Below, piece after piece: positions 1 through 8,947 of a DNA stretch of 64,000 nucleotides. Below the pieces are notes generated by a model. That model did not search any database and had not been told where the DNA came from. It worked only from the letters and a program-made list of their open reading frames with translations. The position numbers were made by a program, and so were the translations under genes. The number at the start of each line of letters is the position of its first letter. Position 1 is the stretch's first letter. This stretch comes from Clostridium sp. 1001275B_160808_H3 (GTDB lineage Bacteria > Bacillota > Clostridia > Clostridiales > Clostridiaceae): assembly GCF_015550425.1 (NCBI RefSeq), contig NZ_JADNAT010000018.1, forward strand, positions 1 to 64,000, read 5' to 3'.

Positions 1-114
1 GTATTATTAAAGATATTCCCATATGTGGTAACTTTAATAGCGTTAGTTTTATTCTCTAAATCATCACAAGCACCAAAGGCATCTGGAGAACCATTTGACG
101 CTGGTAAGAGATAA
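1..114 (+). CDS. ABC transporter permease, C-terminal fragment (sugar/nucleoside BMP-type)
   Basis: The window opens inside a reading frame of 37 codons ending in TAA at 112-114. The visible tail has one hydrophobic segment followed by a short polar end containing APKASGEPFD, which I associate from memory with the last residues of the permease subunit of BMP-type nucleoside/simple-sugar ABC importers. Only the end is present, so substrate and partners cannot be judged. A strong terminator follows directly, so this is the last gene of an operon that starts outside the window. Confidence 0.6.
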   Translation, partial: VLLKIFPYVVTLIALVLFSKSSQAPKASGEPFDAGKR

Positions 115-120
115 TAAAAA

Positions 121-152
121 AGGTAAAGAGTGATTAACTCTTTACCTTTTTT
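121..152 (+). terminator. Rho-independent terminator after the ABC permease
   Basis: Perfect 11-bp stem AGGTAAAGAGT (121-131) / ACTCTTTACCT (137-147) with a 5-nt loop and a run of six T. It separates the permease operon from the hexuronate operon. Confidence 0.9.
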
Positions 153-254
153 ATTATCTCAAGAAGTACTAATTATGTGTATTTTATTCTTTATACTTAT
201 TAAGGATTTATAATTTTTATTCCGTGAATATAATACTAAACAGTTAAAGATTTA

Positions 255-283
255 TTGACATACTAGTATGCAAGTTATATTAT
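255..283 (+). promoter_or_regulatory. Sigma-A promoter of the uxuA operon with a palindromic spacer
   Basis: TTGACA (255-260), a 17-nt spacer and TATTAT (278-283) form a near-consensus promoter 34 nt upstream of uxuA. The palindrome ATACTAGTAT (260-269) overlaps the -35 end and spacer, where a bound repressor would block polymerase. A related AACTAGTATTA lies in front of the GntR gene (around 7123-7133), which suggests, but does not prove, a shared operator. Confidence 0.7.
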
Positions 284-316
284 TTATTTAGAAAGTAAAT
301 TTTAGGAGGGGTATAT

Positions 317-1393
317 ATGGAAATGACATTGCGTTGGTTTGGACCAAATCAAGACAGTGTTCAACTAGAACAAATTAGGCAAATTCCAGGGGTTACAGGT
401 GTTGTTACTTCATTATATAATAAGTTACCTGGTGAAGTTTGGAGTCAAGATGAAATTAAAGATATGAAATATCTTGTTGAAAAGGCAGGATTAAAAATTA
501 GTGCTATAGAAAGTGTAAATATTCATGACTCAATTAAAATAGGAAGAGATGATAGAGAAATATATATTGATAATTACATTAAAAGTCTTGAGAATATTGC
601 TAAAGAAGATATTCATATTGTATGTTATAATTTTATGCCTGTATTTGATTGGACAAGAAGTGATTTAGCTAAAAAAAGACCAGACGGCTCAACAGTATTA
701 GCATATGATCAGGAGGTAATTGATAAGATAAATCCAACTGAAATGTTCGATTCTTTGACAGGTAAATCTAATGGATATATGTTACCAGGATGGGAACCAG
801 AACGTATGAATAAGATAAAAGAATTATTTGATGCTTATAAGGATGTTGATGAAACAAAATTGTTTGATAATTTAGTTTATTTTTTAAAAAGGATAATGCC
901 TACTTGTGAGAAATATAATATTTATATGGCTATACATCCCGATGACCCTGCTTGGCCAGTTTTTGGATTATCTAGAATTATTTCTAGTAAAGAAAAAATA
1001 ATGAAATTAATGAATGCGGTAGATACAAAATATAATGGAGTAACTCTATGTACAGGATCTTTAGGATCGAACCCAGAAAATGATATTATCGATATTATAC
1101 ATTCTCTAGAGGGAAGAATTCCGTTTGCACATGTAAGAAATTTAAAATATAACAGCTATAGAAATTTTGAGGAGGCTGCACACCTTTCAAGTGATGGATC
1201 TATGGATATGTATAAGATTATGAAAGCATTGGATGATATAAATTTTAATGGTGTTATTCGTCCAGATCATGGTAGAGCAGTTTGGGGGGAAGTATCTATG
1301 CCTGGTTACGGATTATATGATAGGGCTATGGGTGCTTGTTACTTAAATGGTTTGTGGGAAGCAATTCAAAAAGAAAAATTACAAGATCAATAG
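317..1393 (+). CDS. uxuA: Mannonate dehydratase
   Basis: Cytoplasmic enzyme that dehydrates D-mannonate to 2-keto-3-deoxygluconate in hexuronate catabolism. The 358-residue protein starts with the family N-terminus MTLRWFGP and is full length for UxuA (about 350-360). The conserved AIHPDDP segment and the CTGS segment (TLCTGSLGSNPEND) of the TIM-barrel metal site are present. Start chosen at ATG 317 behind AGGAGGGG (304-311); a second ATG four bases on (323) is in frame. It is the first gene of the uxuA-kdgK-kdgA-uxuB-uxaC run, directly downstream of a consensus promoter. Confidence 0.95.
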   Translation: MEMTLRWFGPNQDSVQLEQIRQIPGVTGVVTSLYNKLPGEVWSQDEIKDMKYLVEKAGLKISAIESVNIHDSIKIGRDDREIYIDNYIKSLENIAKEDIHIVCYNFMPVFDWTRSDLAKKRPDGSTVLAYDQEVIDKINPTEMFDSLTGKSNGYMLPGWEPERMNKIKELFDAYKDVDETKLFDNLVYFLKRIMPTCEKYNIYMAIHPDDPAWPVFGLSRIISSKEKIMKLMNAVDTKYNGVTLCTGSLGSNPENDIIDIIHSLEGRIPFAHVRNLKYNSYRNFEEAAHLSSDGSMDMYKIMKALDDINFNGVIRPDHGRAVWGEVSMPGYGLYDRAMGACYLNGLWEAIQKEKLQDQ

Positions 1394-1410
1394 AAAAGAA
1401 GGATATTGAT

Positions 1411-2412
1411 ATGAAAAAAATATTATTCTTTGGGGAACCACTTATAAGAATAACTCCTGTGGATTATGGTAAACTAGGAGATAATGTTATGGCAACTTTA
1501 AATTATGGTGGGTCAGAGGTTAATGTAGCCAAAGCTTTGCAGGGATTTGGTATTGAAACTAAAATTTTAACTGGATTACCCAATGACGCTTTGGGAGATG
1601 GGTTAATCGAGTATTTAAATATGTTTAATATTGATACAAGAAATATTTTCAGGGTTGGTAATCGTATAGGACTTTATTATTTAGAAGAAGGATATGGCTT
1701 GAAAAATAATAATATTTATTATGATAGAAAAAATACCAGTATAAACGATATTCAGTTGGAACAAATTGATGTAAATAGCCTATTCGAAAATATCACTCAT
1801 TTTCACTTTAGTGGAATTACAGCATCTATTTCACAGCAGGTTAGAGTAATTTTAGAATTTTTAATTATGGAAGCAAAAAAAAGAAATATAGTTATAAGCA
1901 TGGATCTTAATTTAAGAAGAAAAATGATATCCATTAAAGATGCTAAAATTAAGTTTTCAGAATTTGTTGAAGATGTTGATTATTGTTTTGGCATTGAGCC
2001 TTTACTTACGTATAATGAAGATTTTGAAATGTTTAACAAAGAAAATGCAACTGTTTATGATATAAAAAGAAGAATGGAAATATTGAAAGAAAAATTTAAG
2101 TTAAAAGGTATTTTCCATACAGATCGTAAGATTGATATAAATCAATTAAATAGTTATAAGGCATATTGTTTGATTGATGATTTTTATGAATCTAAATTGT
2201 TAACAACGCCAATCTTAGACAGAGTTGGGAGTGGAGATGCTTTTGTAGCAGGTGCTCTATATGGTCTAATAAATGAGATGAATCCTAATGATACAATAAA
2301 TTTAGGTGTGGCAAGCGCTACATATAAGTGTTGTATTAGGGGAGATAATATGTATGAAAAAATTTGCGATGTGAAAGCGCTGTTAGATAGTCAAGAGTAT
2401 CTTATAAGATGA
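1411..2412 (+). CDS. kdgK: 2-keto-3-deoxygluconate kinase (PfkB family)
   Basis: Phosphorylates 2-keto-3-deoxygluconate to KDPG with ATP. The PfkB/ribokinase fold is shown by the N-terminal GGSEVNVAKAL substrate segment and the C-terminal anion-hole/catalytic motif DRVGSGDAF, whose Asp is the catalytic base in this family. I start at ATG 1411 (MKKILFFGEP, behind AAGGAT), not at the upstream in-frame ATG 1336 which lies inside uxuA. That gives 333 residues, normal for the family. The identity as KDG kinase, as opposed to another sugar kinase, rests on position between uxuA and the KDPG aldolase. A cre-like sequence lies inside its 3' end. Confidence 0.88.
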   Translation: MKKILFFGEPLIRITPVDYGKLGDNVMATLNYGGSEVNVAKALQGFGIETKILTGLPNDALGDGLIEYLNMFNIDTRNIFRVGNRIGLYYLEEGYGLKNNNIYYDRKNTSINDIQLEQIDVNSLFENITHFHFSGITASISQQVRVILEFLIMEAKKRNIVISMDLNLRRKMISIKDAKIKFSEFVEDVDYCFGIEPLLTYNEDFEMFNKENATVYDIKRRMEILKEKFKLKGIFHTDRKIDINQLNSYKAYCLIDDFYESKLLTTPILDRVGSGDAFVAGALYGLINEMNPNDTINLGVASATYKCCIRGDNMYEKICDVKALLDSQEYLIR

Positions 2413-2442
2413 GTAAAAAGCTATATAAATAGAGGAGATATT

Positions 2443-3093
2443 ATGGATATTTTAAAAAAAATACAAGAATATAGAATAGTTCCAGTTGTAAGACTTGATA
2501 ATGTCGAAGATGCAATCCCCTTAGCAAAAGCTTTATGTAATGCAGGTTTACCTATTGCAGAAATTACTTTTAGAACAGAAGCCGCATGTGAGTGTATGAT
2601 TAAAATGCTTAAAAAGTTTCCGGATATGATTGTTGGAGCTGGAACAATTATTAATGTTAAGCAAGCAAAAAAAGCTATTGAATCAGGGGCAAAGTTTATT
2701 GTTTCACCTGGATTTGATGAAAACGTTATTAGATTTTGTCAAGATAATGGAATAATTACAATACCAGGGTGTTCAAATGCAACAGATATACAGAGAGCAA
2801 CTAACCTAGGGATAAAAGTGATTAAATTTTTTCCAGCTGAAGCCTCTGGTGGACTAAAGGCAATTAAAGCTCTATCAGCTCCATTTTATGAAATGATGTT
2901 CATGCCAACAGGTGGAATAACTGAAGATAATTTATTAGAATACTTGGATTATGATAAAGTAATTGCTTGTGGTGGGTCGTGGATGGTTAATGAGAATTTG
3001 TTAAAATATAAAAAGTTTGAGGAAATTGAAAGTTTATCACATAAGGCAATGATGAAAGCATCAATCTTTGGAATTAAAGAATTATTATTTTAA
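2443..3093 (+). CDS. kdgA: KDPG/KHG aldolase
   Basis: Cleaves 2-keto-3-deoxy-6-phosphogluconate to pyruvate and glyceraldehyde 3-phosphate, the last step of the hexuronate route. The 216-residue class I aldolase shows the expected catalytic Glu in IAEITFRT (near residue 41) and the Schiff-base Lys in IKFFPAEASGG (near residue 128), with the phosphate-binding MPTGGI at about 154-159. Length matches Eda/KdgA. RBS AGAGGAG precedes ATG 2443, 30 nt after kdgK. Also known as eda. Confidence 0.93.
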   Translation: MDILKKIQEYRIVPVVRLDNVEDAIPLAKALCNAGLPIAEITFRTEAACECMIKMLKKFPDMIVGAGTIINVKQAKKAIESGAKFIVSPGFDENVIRFCQDNGIITIPGCSNATDIQRATNLGIKVIKFFPAEASGGLKAIKALSAPFYEMMFMPTGGITEDNLLEYLDYDKVIACGGSWMVNENLLKYKKFEEIESLSHKAMMKASIFGIKELLF

Positions 3094-3204
3094 AAGATTT
3101 TATTTAGAAAAAACAATAAGCGACTGTTTTGAAATATATTATTAGACTTAAGAAGTTTATCATGGAATCTTTTTAATTAAACTTTTATATAAGCGGAGGA
3201 ATTT

Positions 3205-4818
3205 ATGAAATTAAATGAAGAAGGTTTGAAAAATAAACGATTATGGGTGGATAAAAATTATAAGCTTCCTGAATATGACAGGGAGAAGGTTATTAAAAAA
3301 ACAAAAGAATCACCTGAATGGATTCATTTTGGAGCAGGAAATATATTTAGAGCTTTCCAAGCAAATGTTGTTCAAAATCTACTAAACAAAAATATTTTAG
3401 ATAAAGGGTTAATTGTTGCAGAAGGCTATGATTACGAGATTATTAGCAAAATGTATAAATCCCACGATAATTATAGTATTTTAATGACTCTAAAATCAGA
3501 TGGAACTTTGGAAAAAACAGTTATAGGTAGTGTTACTGAAGCACTTGAGTTAGATACTGAGAATAAAGAAGATTTCAAAAGATTAAAAGAAATTTTTTCT
3601 AACCCTTCTTTAAAGATGGTGAGTTTTACAATAACGGAAAAGGGATATTTATTGGTTGATGCAAAAAATATGCTTTTACCTTTAGTTCAAGAAGATATGA
3701 TTAATGGTCCTACAAATCCTAAAAGTTATATTGGAAAAGTTACTGCATTATTATATGAGCGTTTTAAAAGTGGACAACTTCCAATAGCGATGGTAAGTAT
3801 GGATAACTGTTCTCACAATGGAGACAAATTGTATCAAGCTATATCAGCCTTTGCAATTGCATGGACAGAGAATAAAGTTGTTGAAAAAGAGTTTGTTAAA
3901 TATGTTAATGATAAAAATAAGGTTTCTTTTCCATGGACAATGATTGATAAAATTACACCTAGGCCAAATGAATTAGTGCATGAAATTCTTAAAAGAGATT
4001 CAATTGAAGATATTGAACAAATAATAACTTCTAAAAAAACATATGTTGCTCCATTTGTTAATGCTGAAGAATCTGAATATCTTGTAATTGAAGATAATTT
4101 CCCAAATGGGAAAATAAATTTAGAGCAAGGTGGAGTTATATATACTGATCGTTGTACCGTAGATAAGGTGGAAAAAATGAAAGTTTGTACATGCCTGAAT
4201 CCTTTGCATACAACACTTGCAATTTTCGGATGTTTATTAGGTTATAATTTGATTTCTGATGAAATGAAAAACCCTATACTTAGAAAATTAGTTGAAAATA
4301 TTGGGTATATTGAAGGACTTCCAGTTGTTGTAGATCCAGAAATTATAAACCCTAAGGACTTTATTAATGAAGTCTTAAATGTACGAATTTCTAATCCTTT
4401 TTTACCTGATACACCTCAACGTATAGCAACTGATACATCACAGAAATTAGCTATAAGATTTGGTGAAACAATAAAAGCATATAAAGGGAAGGGGATGCCA
4501 ATTAATAATTTGTTATATATACCTCTAGTATTTGCAGGATGGCTAAGATACTTAATGGGAATTGATGATAACGGAAATTCATTTACCTTAAGTCCAGATC
4601 CGCTGTTAGATGTGCTTTATCCGCATATCTCAGGGATAACTATTAGTGAAGATGAATTAGATATTCATGGAAAAATTAAGCCTATATTAGAGAATAAATT
4701 AATTTTTGGAGTAGATTTATACGAAGTTGGGTTAGGAGATTTAGTTGAAAGATATTTTAAAGAAATGATAAGTGATACTGGTGCTGTTCAAACAACATTA
4801 GAAAGATATTTGGTATAA
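3205..4818 (+). CDS. uxuB: Fructuronate reductase (mannitol dehydrogenase family)
   Basis: NAD-dependent long-chain polyol dehydrogenase of 537 residues that interconverts D-fructuronate and D-mannonate, supplying UxuA. The N-terminal FGAGNIFRAF is the nucleotide-binding turn of the family; the later NPLHTTLAIFGCLLG and the K of the catalytic segment are typical of this group. UxuB versus altronate oxidoreductase UxaB cannot be separated with certainty by eye; the adjacent uxuA and absence of uxaA favour UxuB. RBS GCGGAGG precedes ATG 3205. The 111-nt gap after kdgA has no terminator, so co-transcription is likely. Confidence 0.88.
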   Translation: MKLNEEGLKNKRLWVDKNYKLPEYDREKVIKKTKESPEWIHFGAGNIFRAFQANVVQNLLNKNILDKGLIVAEGYDYEIISKMYKSHDNYSILMTLKSDGTLEKTVIGSVTEALELDTENKEDFKRLKEIFSNPSLKMVSFTITEKGYLLVDAKNMLLPLVQEDMINGPTNPKSYIGKVTALLYERFKSGQLPIAMVSMDNCSHNGDKLYQAISAFAIAWTENKVVEKEFVKYVNDKNKVSFPWTMIDKITPRPNELVHEILKRDSIEDIEQIITSKKTYVAPFVNAEESEYLVIEDNFPNGKINLEQGGVIYTDRCTVDKVEKMKVCTCLNPLHTTLAIFGCLLGYNLISDEMKNPILRKLVENIGYIEGLPVVVDPEIINPKDFINEVLNVRISNPFLPDTPQRIATDTSQKLAIRFGETIKAYKGKGMPINNLLYIPLVFAGWLRYLMGIDDNGNSFTLSPDPLLDVLYPHISGITISEDELDIHGKIKPILENKLIFGVDLYEVGLGDLVERYFKEMISDTGAVQTTLERYLV

Positions 4819-4914
4819 ATACGAGTAGTTGTTTTTAGAAATATTGCTCAAGTTTTTTGAAGGTGATTACTATAAAGCTTAGATTTAATGAGATATCAAT
4901 ATGGGGGGAAGTGT

Positions 4915-6330
4915 ATGGATCAATTTATGAATGAAGATTTTTTATTAAATTCTGATGTGGCAAAAAAATTATATCATAATTATATAGAAGATATGCCAAT
5001 TGTTGATTATCATTGCCATTTAGACTCAAAAGAAATAGCAGAAGATAAAAGATTTCAAAATATAACAGAGCTTTGGTTAGGTGGAGATCATTATAAATGG
5101 CGATTAATGCGTGCTAATGGTGTAGAAGAAAAATATATAACTGGAAATGCAAGTGATAGAGAGAAATTTCAAAAGTGGGCAGAAACTCTTGAAAAGGCAA
5201 TTGGTAATCCATTATATCATTGGAGTCATTTAGAATTGAAAAGATATTTTGACTATGATGGATGTTTAAATAAAGAAACTGCTGAGGAGGTTTGGACTTT
5301 ATGTAATAAAAAATTACAAGAAAGTTCAATGAGTGTAAAAAGCATAATTAAAAATAGTAATGTTAGAATTATATGCACAACTGATGACCCGATTGACAGC
5401 CTAATTTGGCATAAAAGGATTTTAGAAGATGAGGGCTTTGGCGTTCAAGTTATACCAGCATGGCGTCCAGATAAAGCAATGGATATAGAGAAAGATGATT
5501 ATTTAGATTATATTGATAAACTATCTAATGTTACTAAAATTGCAATTAAATCCTTTGATGATTTAAAGGTTGCTTTAAAAAAGCAAATGGAATATTTTAA
5601 TAGTATGGGGTGTAAAACTAGTGATCATGGATTAAGTTATGTAATGTTTAAAAAAGTAGATTATAAAACTGCTGAAAATATATTTCAAAGGAGATTATCA
5701 GGAGAAAAGATATCTAAGGAAGAGCAACATCAATTTAAAACAGCATTTTTATTGTTTTCTGGTAAGGAGTATCATAAATTAAATTGGGTAATGCAACTGC
5801 ATTTTGGAGTAAGACGAGATAATAATGAGATATCATATAAAAATTTGGGACCCAATACAGGCTTTGATTGTATTGATAATGTTTTTCCAGCAGATGAATT
5901 AATAAAATTTTTAGATGAATTAAATTGTGCAAATGAATTACCAAAAACAATTTTATATAGCTTAAATCCCAATGATAATGCAATAATTGATTCTTTGGCT
6001 GGATGTTTTCAAGAAGAAGGTATAAAAAGTAAGGTGCAGCATGGTGCAGCATGGTGGTTTAATGATCATAAAATAGGTATAGAACAGCAAATGATATCTT
6101 TAGCAAATTTCGGACTATTAGCTAACTTCGTGGGGATGTTAACTGATTCAAGAAGTTTTCTTTCATATACACGGCATGAATATTTTAGAAGAATTTTGTG
6201 TAATTTATTGGGAGACTGGGTTGTAAAAGGTGAGTATCCTAATGATATAAATAGAATTGCTAATATTGCAAAAGATATTTCCTATAGAAATGCTATAGAA
6301 TATTTTAATTTTAAATTAGAGAATAAATAA
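4915..6330 (+). CDS. uxaC: Glucuronate/galacturonate isomerase
   Basis: First intracellular step of hexuronate use: glucuronate to fructuronate (and galacturonate to tagaturonate). The N-terminal VDYHCHLD carries the two metal-binding His of this amidohydrolase-fold isomerase, and TDDPID and MLTDSRSFLSYTRHEYFRR near the C-terminus are family signatures. I choose ATG 4915 (MDQFMNEDFLL) behind the purine-rich GGGGGGAAG, giving 471 residues as expected for UxaC; an upstream in-frame ATG at 4888 lacks a ribosome site. Last gene of the uxu operon, closed by the terminator at 6364. Confidence 0.94.
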   Translation: MDQFMNEDFLLNSDVAKKLYHNYIEDMPIVDYHCHLDSKEIAEDKRFQNITELWLGGDHYKWRLMRANGVEEKYITGNASDREKFQKWAETLEKAIGNPLYHWSHLELKRYFDYDGCLNKETAEEVWTLCNKKLQESSMSVKSIIKNSNVRIICTTDDPIDSLIWHKRILEDEGFGVQVIPAWRPDKAMDIEKDDYLDYIDKLSNVTKIAIKSFDDLKVALKKQMEYFNSMGCKTSDHGLSYVMFKKVDYKTAENIFQRRLSGEKISKEEQHQFKTAFLLFSGKEYHKLNWVMQLHFGVRRDNNEISYKNLGPNTGFDCIDNVFPADELIKFLDELNCANELPKTILYSLNPNDNAIIDSLAGCFQEEGIKSKVQHGAAWWFNDHKIGIEQQMISLANFGLLANFVGMLTDSRSFLSYTRHEYFRRILCNLLGDWVVKGEYPNDINRIANIAKDISYRNAIEYFNFKLENK

Positions 6331-6363
6331 TTAGCATTTATCTATAATTTTTAACTTATTATT

Positions 6364-6402
6364 AAAAAGACAATTTTACTAAATGGTAAGATTGTCTTTT
6401 TT
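6364..6402. terminator. Bidirectional terminator between uxaC and the GntR gene
   Basis: AAAAAGACAATTTTACT / GGTAAGATTGTCTTTTT stem (with G-T wobbles), flanked by A and T runs, sits between convergent genes and can stop transcription from both sides. Confidence 0.85.
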
Positions 6403-6414
6403 ATATAACGTATT

Positions 6415-7101
6415 TTATATAGGCGTATTTACGAAATATTCAGGATGAAGTTTTTTTAGTTCAATTTCGTGGATTCTAAATTTTTCTAAATGAGATTTAA
6501 TAATTTCTAAAGCCTTATCTTTATTTGAATTTTTTATAGCATTAAGTAGTTGTACATGTTCTTCATAAGTATTAGTATCCTTTAACATATATGCACTCAT
6601 ATTTCTAACACGGTCAAAATGCGCGCTCATACTTTTCATAAGATTATAGCATTGAGATTTATTACATAGATTAAATAATTCTTTATGAAAAGAATTATCT
6701 AATTCTAAAAGTTTTTCAGGATTATTTTGATTCATATAGAATTTTTGTAAATTAAGATTTTCATCTAATTTCTCAAAGTTTATTGATTTGCAATTGTTAC
6801 AAGCATACTCAACAATAGCTGTTTCTAAGGCTAGACGCATGAAGTTAGCTTCTTCAACAAGATTATAATCAACTAATGATACTTTACTTCCTCTTTGAGG
6901 TAGAATTTCTACTAATTTGATTCTGAAAAGTTCAATCATTGCTTCTCTTACAGGGGTTCTTGAGAGACCTAGCTGTGAAGATAATTCATTTTCACTAACC
7001 ATTGTTCCAGGTTTTAAATCTAAAGAAATAATGTTATTTAATATGACTCTATAAGCATACTCTCTAGAAGTTTCTTGAGGTAGCTTTTCTGATATATGCA
7101 T
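6415..7101 (-). CDS. GntR-family (FadR/FCD subfamily) regulator, probable hexuronate repressor
   Basis: A 228-residue regulator with an N-terminal winged HTH (MVSENELSSQLGLSRTPVREA is the recognition region) and an all-helical FCD ligand domain containing the metal/ligand His in ELDNSFHKELF. Start set at 7101 (MHISEKLPQE) because GGAGGACC lies just upstream; the longer frame to 7191 adds 30 hydrophobic residues without support. It converges on uxaC and diverges from the PTS gene, which suggests that it controls hexuronate genes in the manner of UxuR/ExuR. Effector is inferred only. Gene name not assigned. Confidence 0.85.
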   Translation of the reverse strand: MHISEKLPQETSREYAYRVILNNIISLDLKPGTMVSENELSSQLGLSRTPVREAMIELFRIKLVEILPQRGSKVSLVDYNLVEEANFMRLALETAIVEYACNNCKSINFEKLDENLNLQKFYMNQNNPEKLLELDNSFHKELFNLCNKSQCYNLMKSMSAHFDRVRNMSAYMLKDTNTYEEHVQLLNAIKNSNKDKALEIIKSHLEKFRIHEIELKKLHPEYFVNTPI

Positions 7102-7439
7102 ATAAATGGTCCTCCAATTGTTAACTAGTATTATAAAATTACTTAAAATAATTAATGTTAACATTATAATATTAACATATTTAATTTGCAAAATAAAAAG
7201 TGTTTATTATTTTTGATTGGGTTTAGTATATTAAGTTTAGATTTATGATTTTTTAAAGCTAATAGTATATTAAATATTTATTATATATCAAATATAAAGG
7301 TCATATAAATATAGTGGGTTTAAAACATAAGATGGAATTTTAAATATCGATAATTTAGAGGAGGGGTATATGAACGAAGAATAATAAAGTTTCATGGTAA
7401 TCTAGGAATTATATTATTATTTATAAGGGGTGATTTTTT
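7102..7439. promoter_or_regulatory. Divergent control region between the GntR gene and the PTS gene
   Basis: About 340 very AT-rich bases. It holds AACTAGTATTA near 7123-7133 and two copies of TAGTATATTAA (7224-7234 and 7263-7273), which resemble the palindrome in the uxuA promoter. A four-codon open frame ATG AAC GAA GAA TAA (7370-7384) sits behind an excellent GAGGAGGGG site 56 nt before the PTS start. The GGGGTGATT site for the PTS gene is at about 7427-7435. Confidence 0.45.
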
Positions 7440-8801
7440 ATGACAAATCAAGAAATTGCAAAGCAACTAATAGAACTAGTTGGTGGAAAAGACAATATAA
7501 AATCAGTTAATAATTGTATGACACGATGCAGATTAGAACTTGAGAATATTGAAATGGTTGATATTGCAAAAATAAAAAAAACTGATGGTGCCTTAGGAGC
7601 TGTTATGTCAAATGGACAAGTTCAGGTTATATATGGACCTGGAAAGGCAGCTAAAGTAGCAGAAGAAGTAAGAAAAATAACAGGAATATCAATGTTAATT
7701 GGTGATGAGGCTGTAAAAGCTACAAAAGCTAATTTGAAAAGTAAAAATAATACGCCAGTAAAAAATGCTTTAAGAAAATTAGGAAATATATTTATTCCTT
7801 TAATTCCTCTATTTGTAGCATGCGGGCTTGTTCTAGCTGTAAACAATATATGTAATGTTCAATTTGGAGATTCATATAAGACAACATCAGCAGGTCAAAT
7901 TATAGGATTAATAGGAAATGGAGTATTTTCAATATTGTCTATCTTAGTTGGTGTAAATGCAGCTAAAGAGTTTGGTTCACAAATGCCAATGATGGGTGGA
8001 GTTTTAGGAGGAATACTATCATCTTCAGCATTAGCGAATATAACTTTATTTGGAAAAGTTTTAACTCCAGGTAGAGGTGGAATTATTTCTGTTATACTAG
8101 TTGTATTATTATCTGTATTTATTGAAAAGGCTTGTAGAAGATTTGTTCCAGATGTATTAGATTTATTTATAACTCCTTTAATAACATTATCATTATCAGT
8201 TTTAGCAGCATTATTTATTTTACAACCAGTTGGTGGATTTATTTCGGATGGAATTGGGTTTATAGTAGCTCAAACAATATCTTCTGATAATACTATAGTT
8301 TCTGTTCTTTCAGGAGCAGTTTCAGGGGCATTATTCTTACCATTAGTTATGACAGGAATGCATCAAGCGTTAACACCTATACATGCTGACTTAATAGCAA
8401 ATGCAGGATATACAGTACTGCTACCTATACTTGCAACAGCAGGTATGGCACAGGTTGGTGCCACTATTGCTGTAGTAGTTAAAACTAAAAATCAAAGATT
8501 AAAGAAAACCGCTCAAAATGGATTGATTCCAGGTTTTTTAGGAATAGGAGAGCCATTAATTTATGGTGTTACATTACCATTAGGTAAGCCATTTTTAGGA
8601 GCATGTTTAGGTGCCGGAGTTGGTGGGGCTGTAATGGCCTTTTTAAAAGTTGGATCTGTAGCTATAGGGGTTTCAGGTTTACCTTTAGCTTTACTAATAG
8701 CAGATGGTAAAATGCTAGTTTTCTTAATAGGTGTATTAGTCTCTTATGTAGCGGGATATTTCTTTACTGCGTTACTAGGTTTTGATGATCCAATAGATTA
8801 A
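7440..8801 (+). CDS. PTS transporter EIIBC component, glucose/glucoside superfamily
   Basis: A 453-residue permease that imports and phosphorylates a sugar using phosphate from HPr/EIIA. Residues 1-85 form the EIIB domain with phosphorylated Cys26 in NNCMTRCR; a short linker follows, then about ten membrane segments of the EIIC domain from residue 105, with the GIGEPLIYGV motif that forms part of the sugar site. There is no fused EIIA, so a separate EIIA must serve it. The length resembles MurP (N-acetylmuramate) and SacP/TreP-like transporters. Substrate is not readable from sequence; the neighbouring GntR regulator and uxu operon make a uronide or related sugar conceivable. Confidence 0.85.
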   Translation: MTNQEIAKQLIELVGGKDNIKSVNNCMTRCRLELENIEMVDIAKIKKTDGALGAVMSNGQVQVIYGPGKAAKVAEEVRKITGISMLIGDEAVKATKANLKSKNNTPVKNALRKLGNIFIPLIPLFVACGLVLAVNNICNVQFGDSYKTTSAGQIIGLIGNGVFSILSILVGVNAAKEFGSQMPMMGGVLGGILSSSALANITLFGKVLTPGRGGIISVILVVLLSVFIEKACRRFVPDVLDLFITPLITLSLSVLAALFILQPVGGFISDGIGFIVAQTISSDNTIVSVLSGAVSGALFLPLVMTGMHQALTPIHADLIANAGYTVLLPILATAGMAQVGATIAVVVKTKNQRLKKTAQNGLIPGFLGIGEPLIYGVTLPLGKPFLGACLGAGVGGAVMAFLKVGSVAIGVSGLPLALLIADGKMLVFLIGVLVSYVAGYFFTALLGFDDPID

Positions 8802-8818
8802 TAAATAACTTTAGTTTT

Positions 8819-8856
8819 AAACTCATTCTACATATATATGCAGAATGAGTTTTTTC
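8819..8856 (+). terminator. Terminator after the PTS gene
   Basis: Perfect stem AAACTCATTCT (8819-8829) / AGAATGAGTTT (8842-8852) followed by T residues. Confidence 0.9.
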
Positions 8857-8947
8857 TTTTAAATTAGAACTAGTAATAGTAAAAATATGGATAAATTAGT
8901 ATAATAGATATATTAGCAATAAGCAAACTAAATAAGGGGGAATTAAG

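Noticed and set aside
5735-6052. 105-codon minus-strand frame inside uxaC
   Set aside because: Shadow frame of a well-conserved gene.
6030-6055. Short direct repeat GCAGCATGGT in uxaC
   Set aside because: In-frame coding sequence for the conserved HGAAWWFND region, not a mobile or variable repeat.
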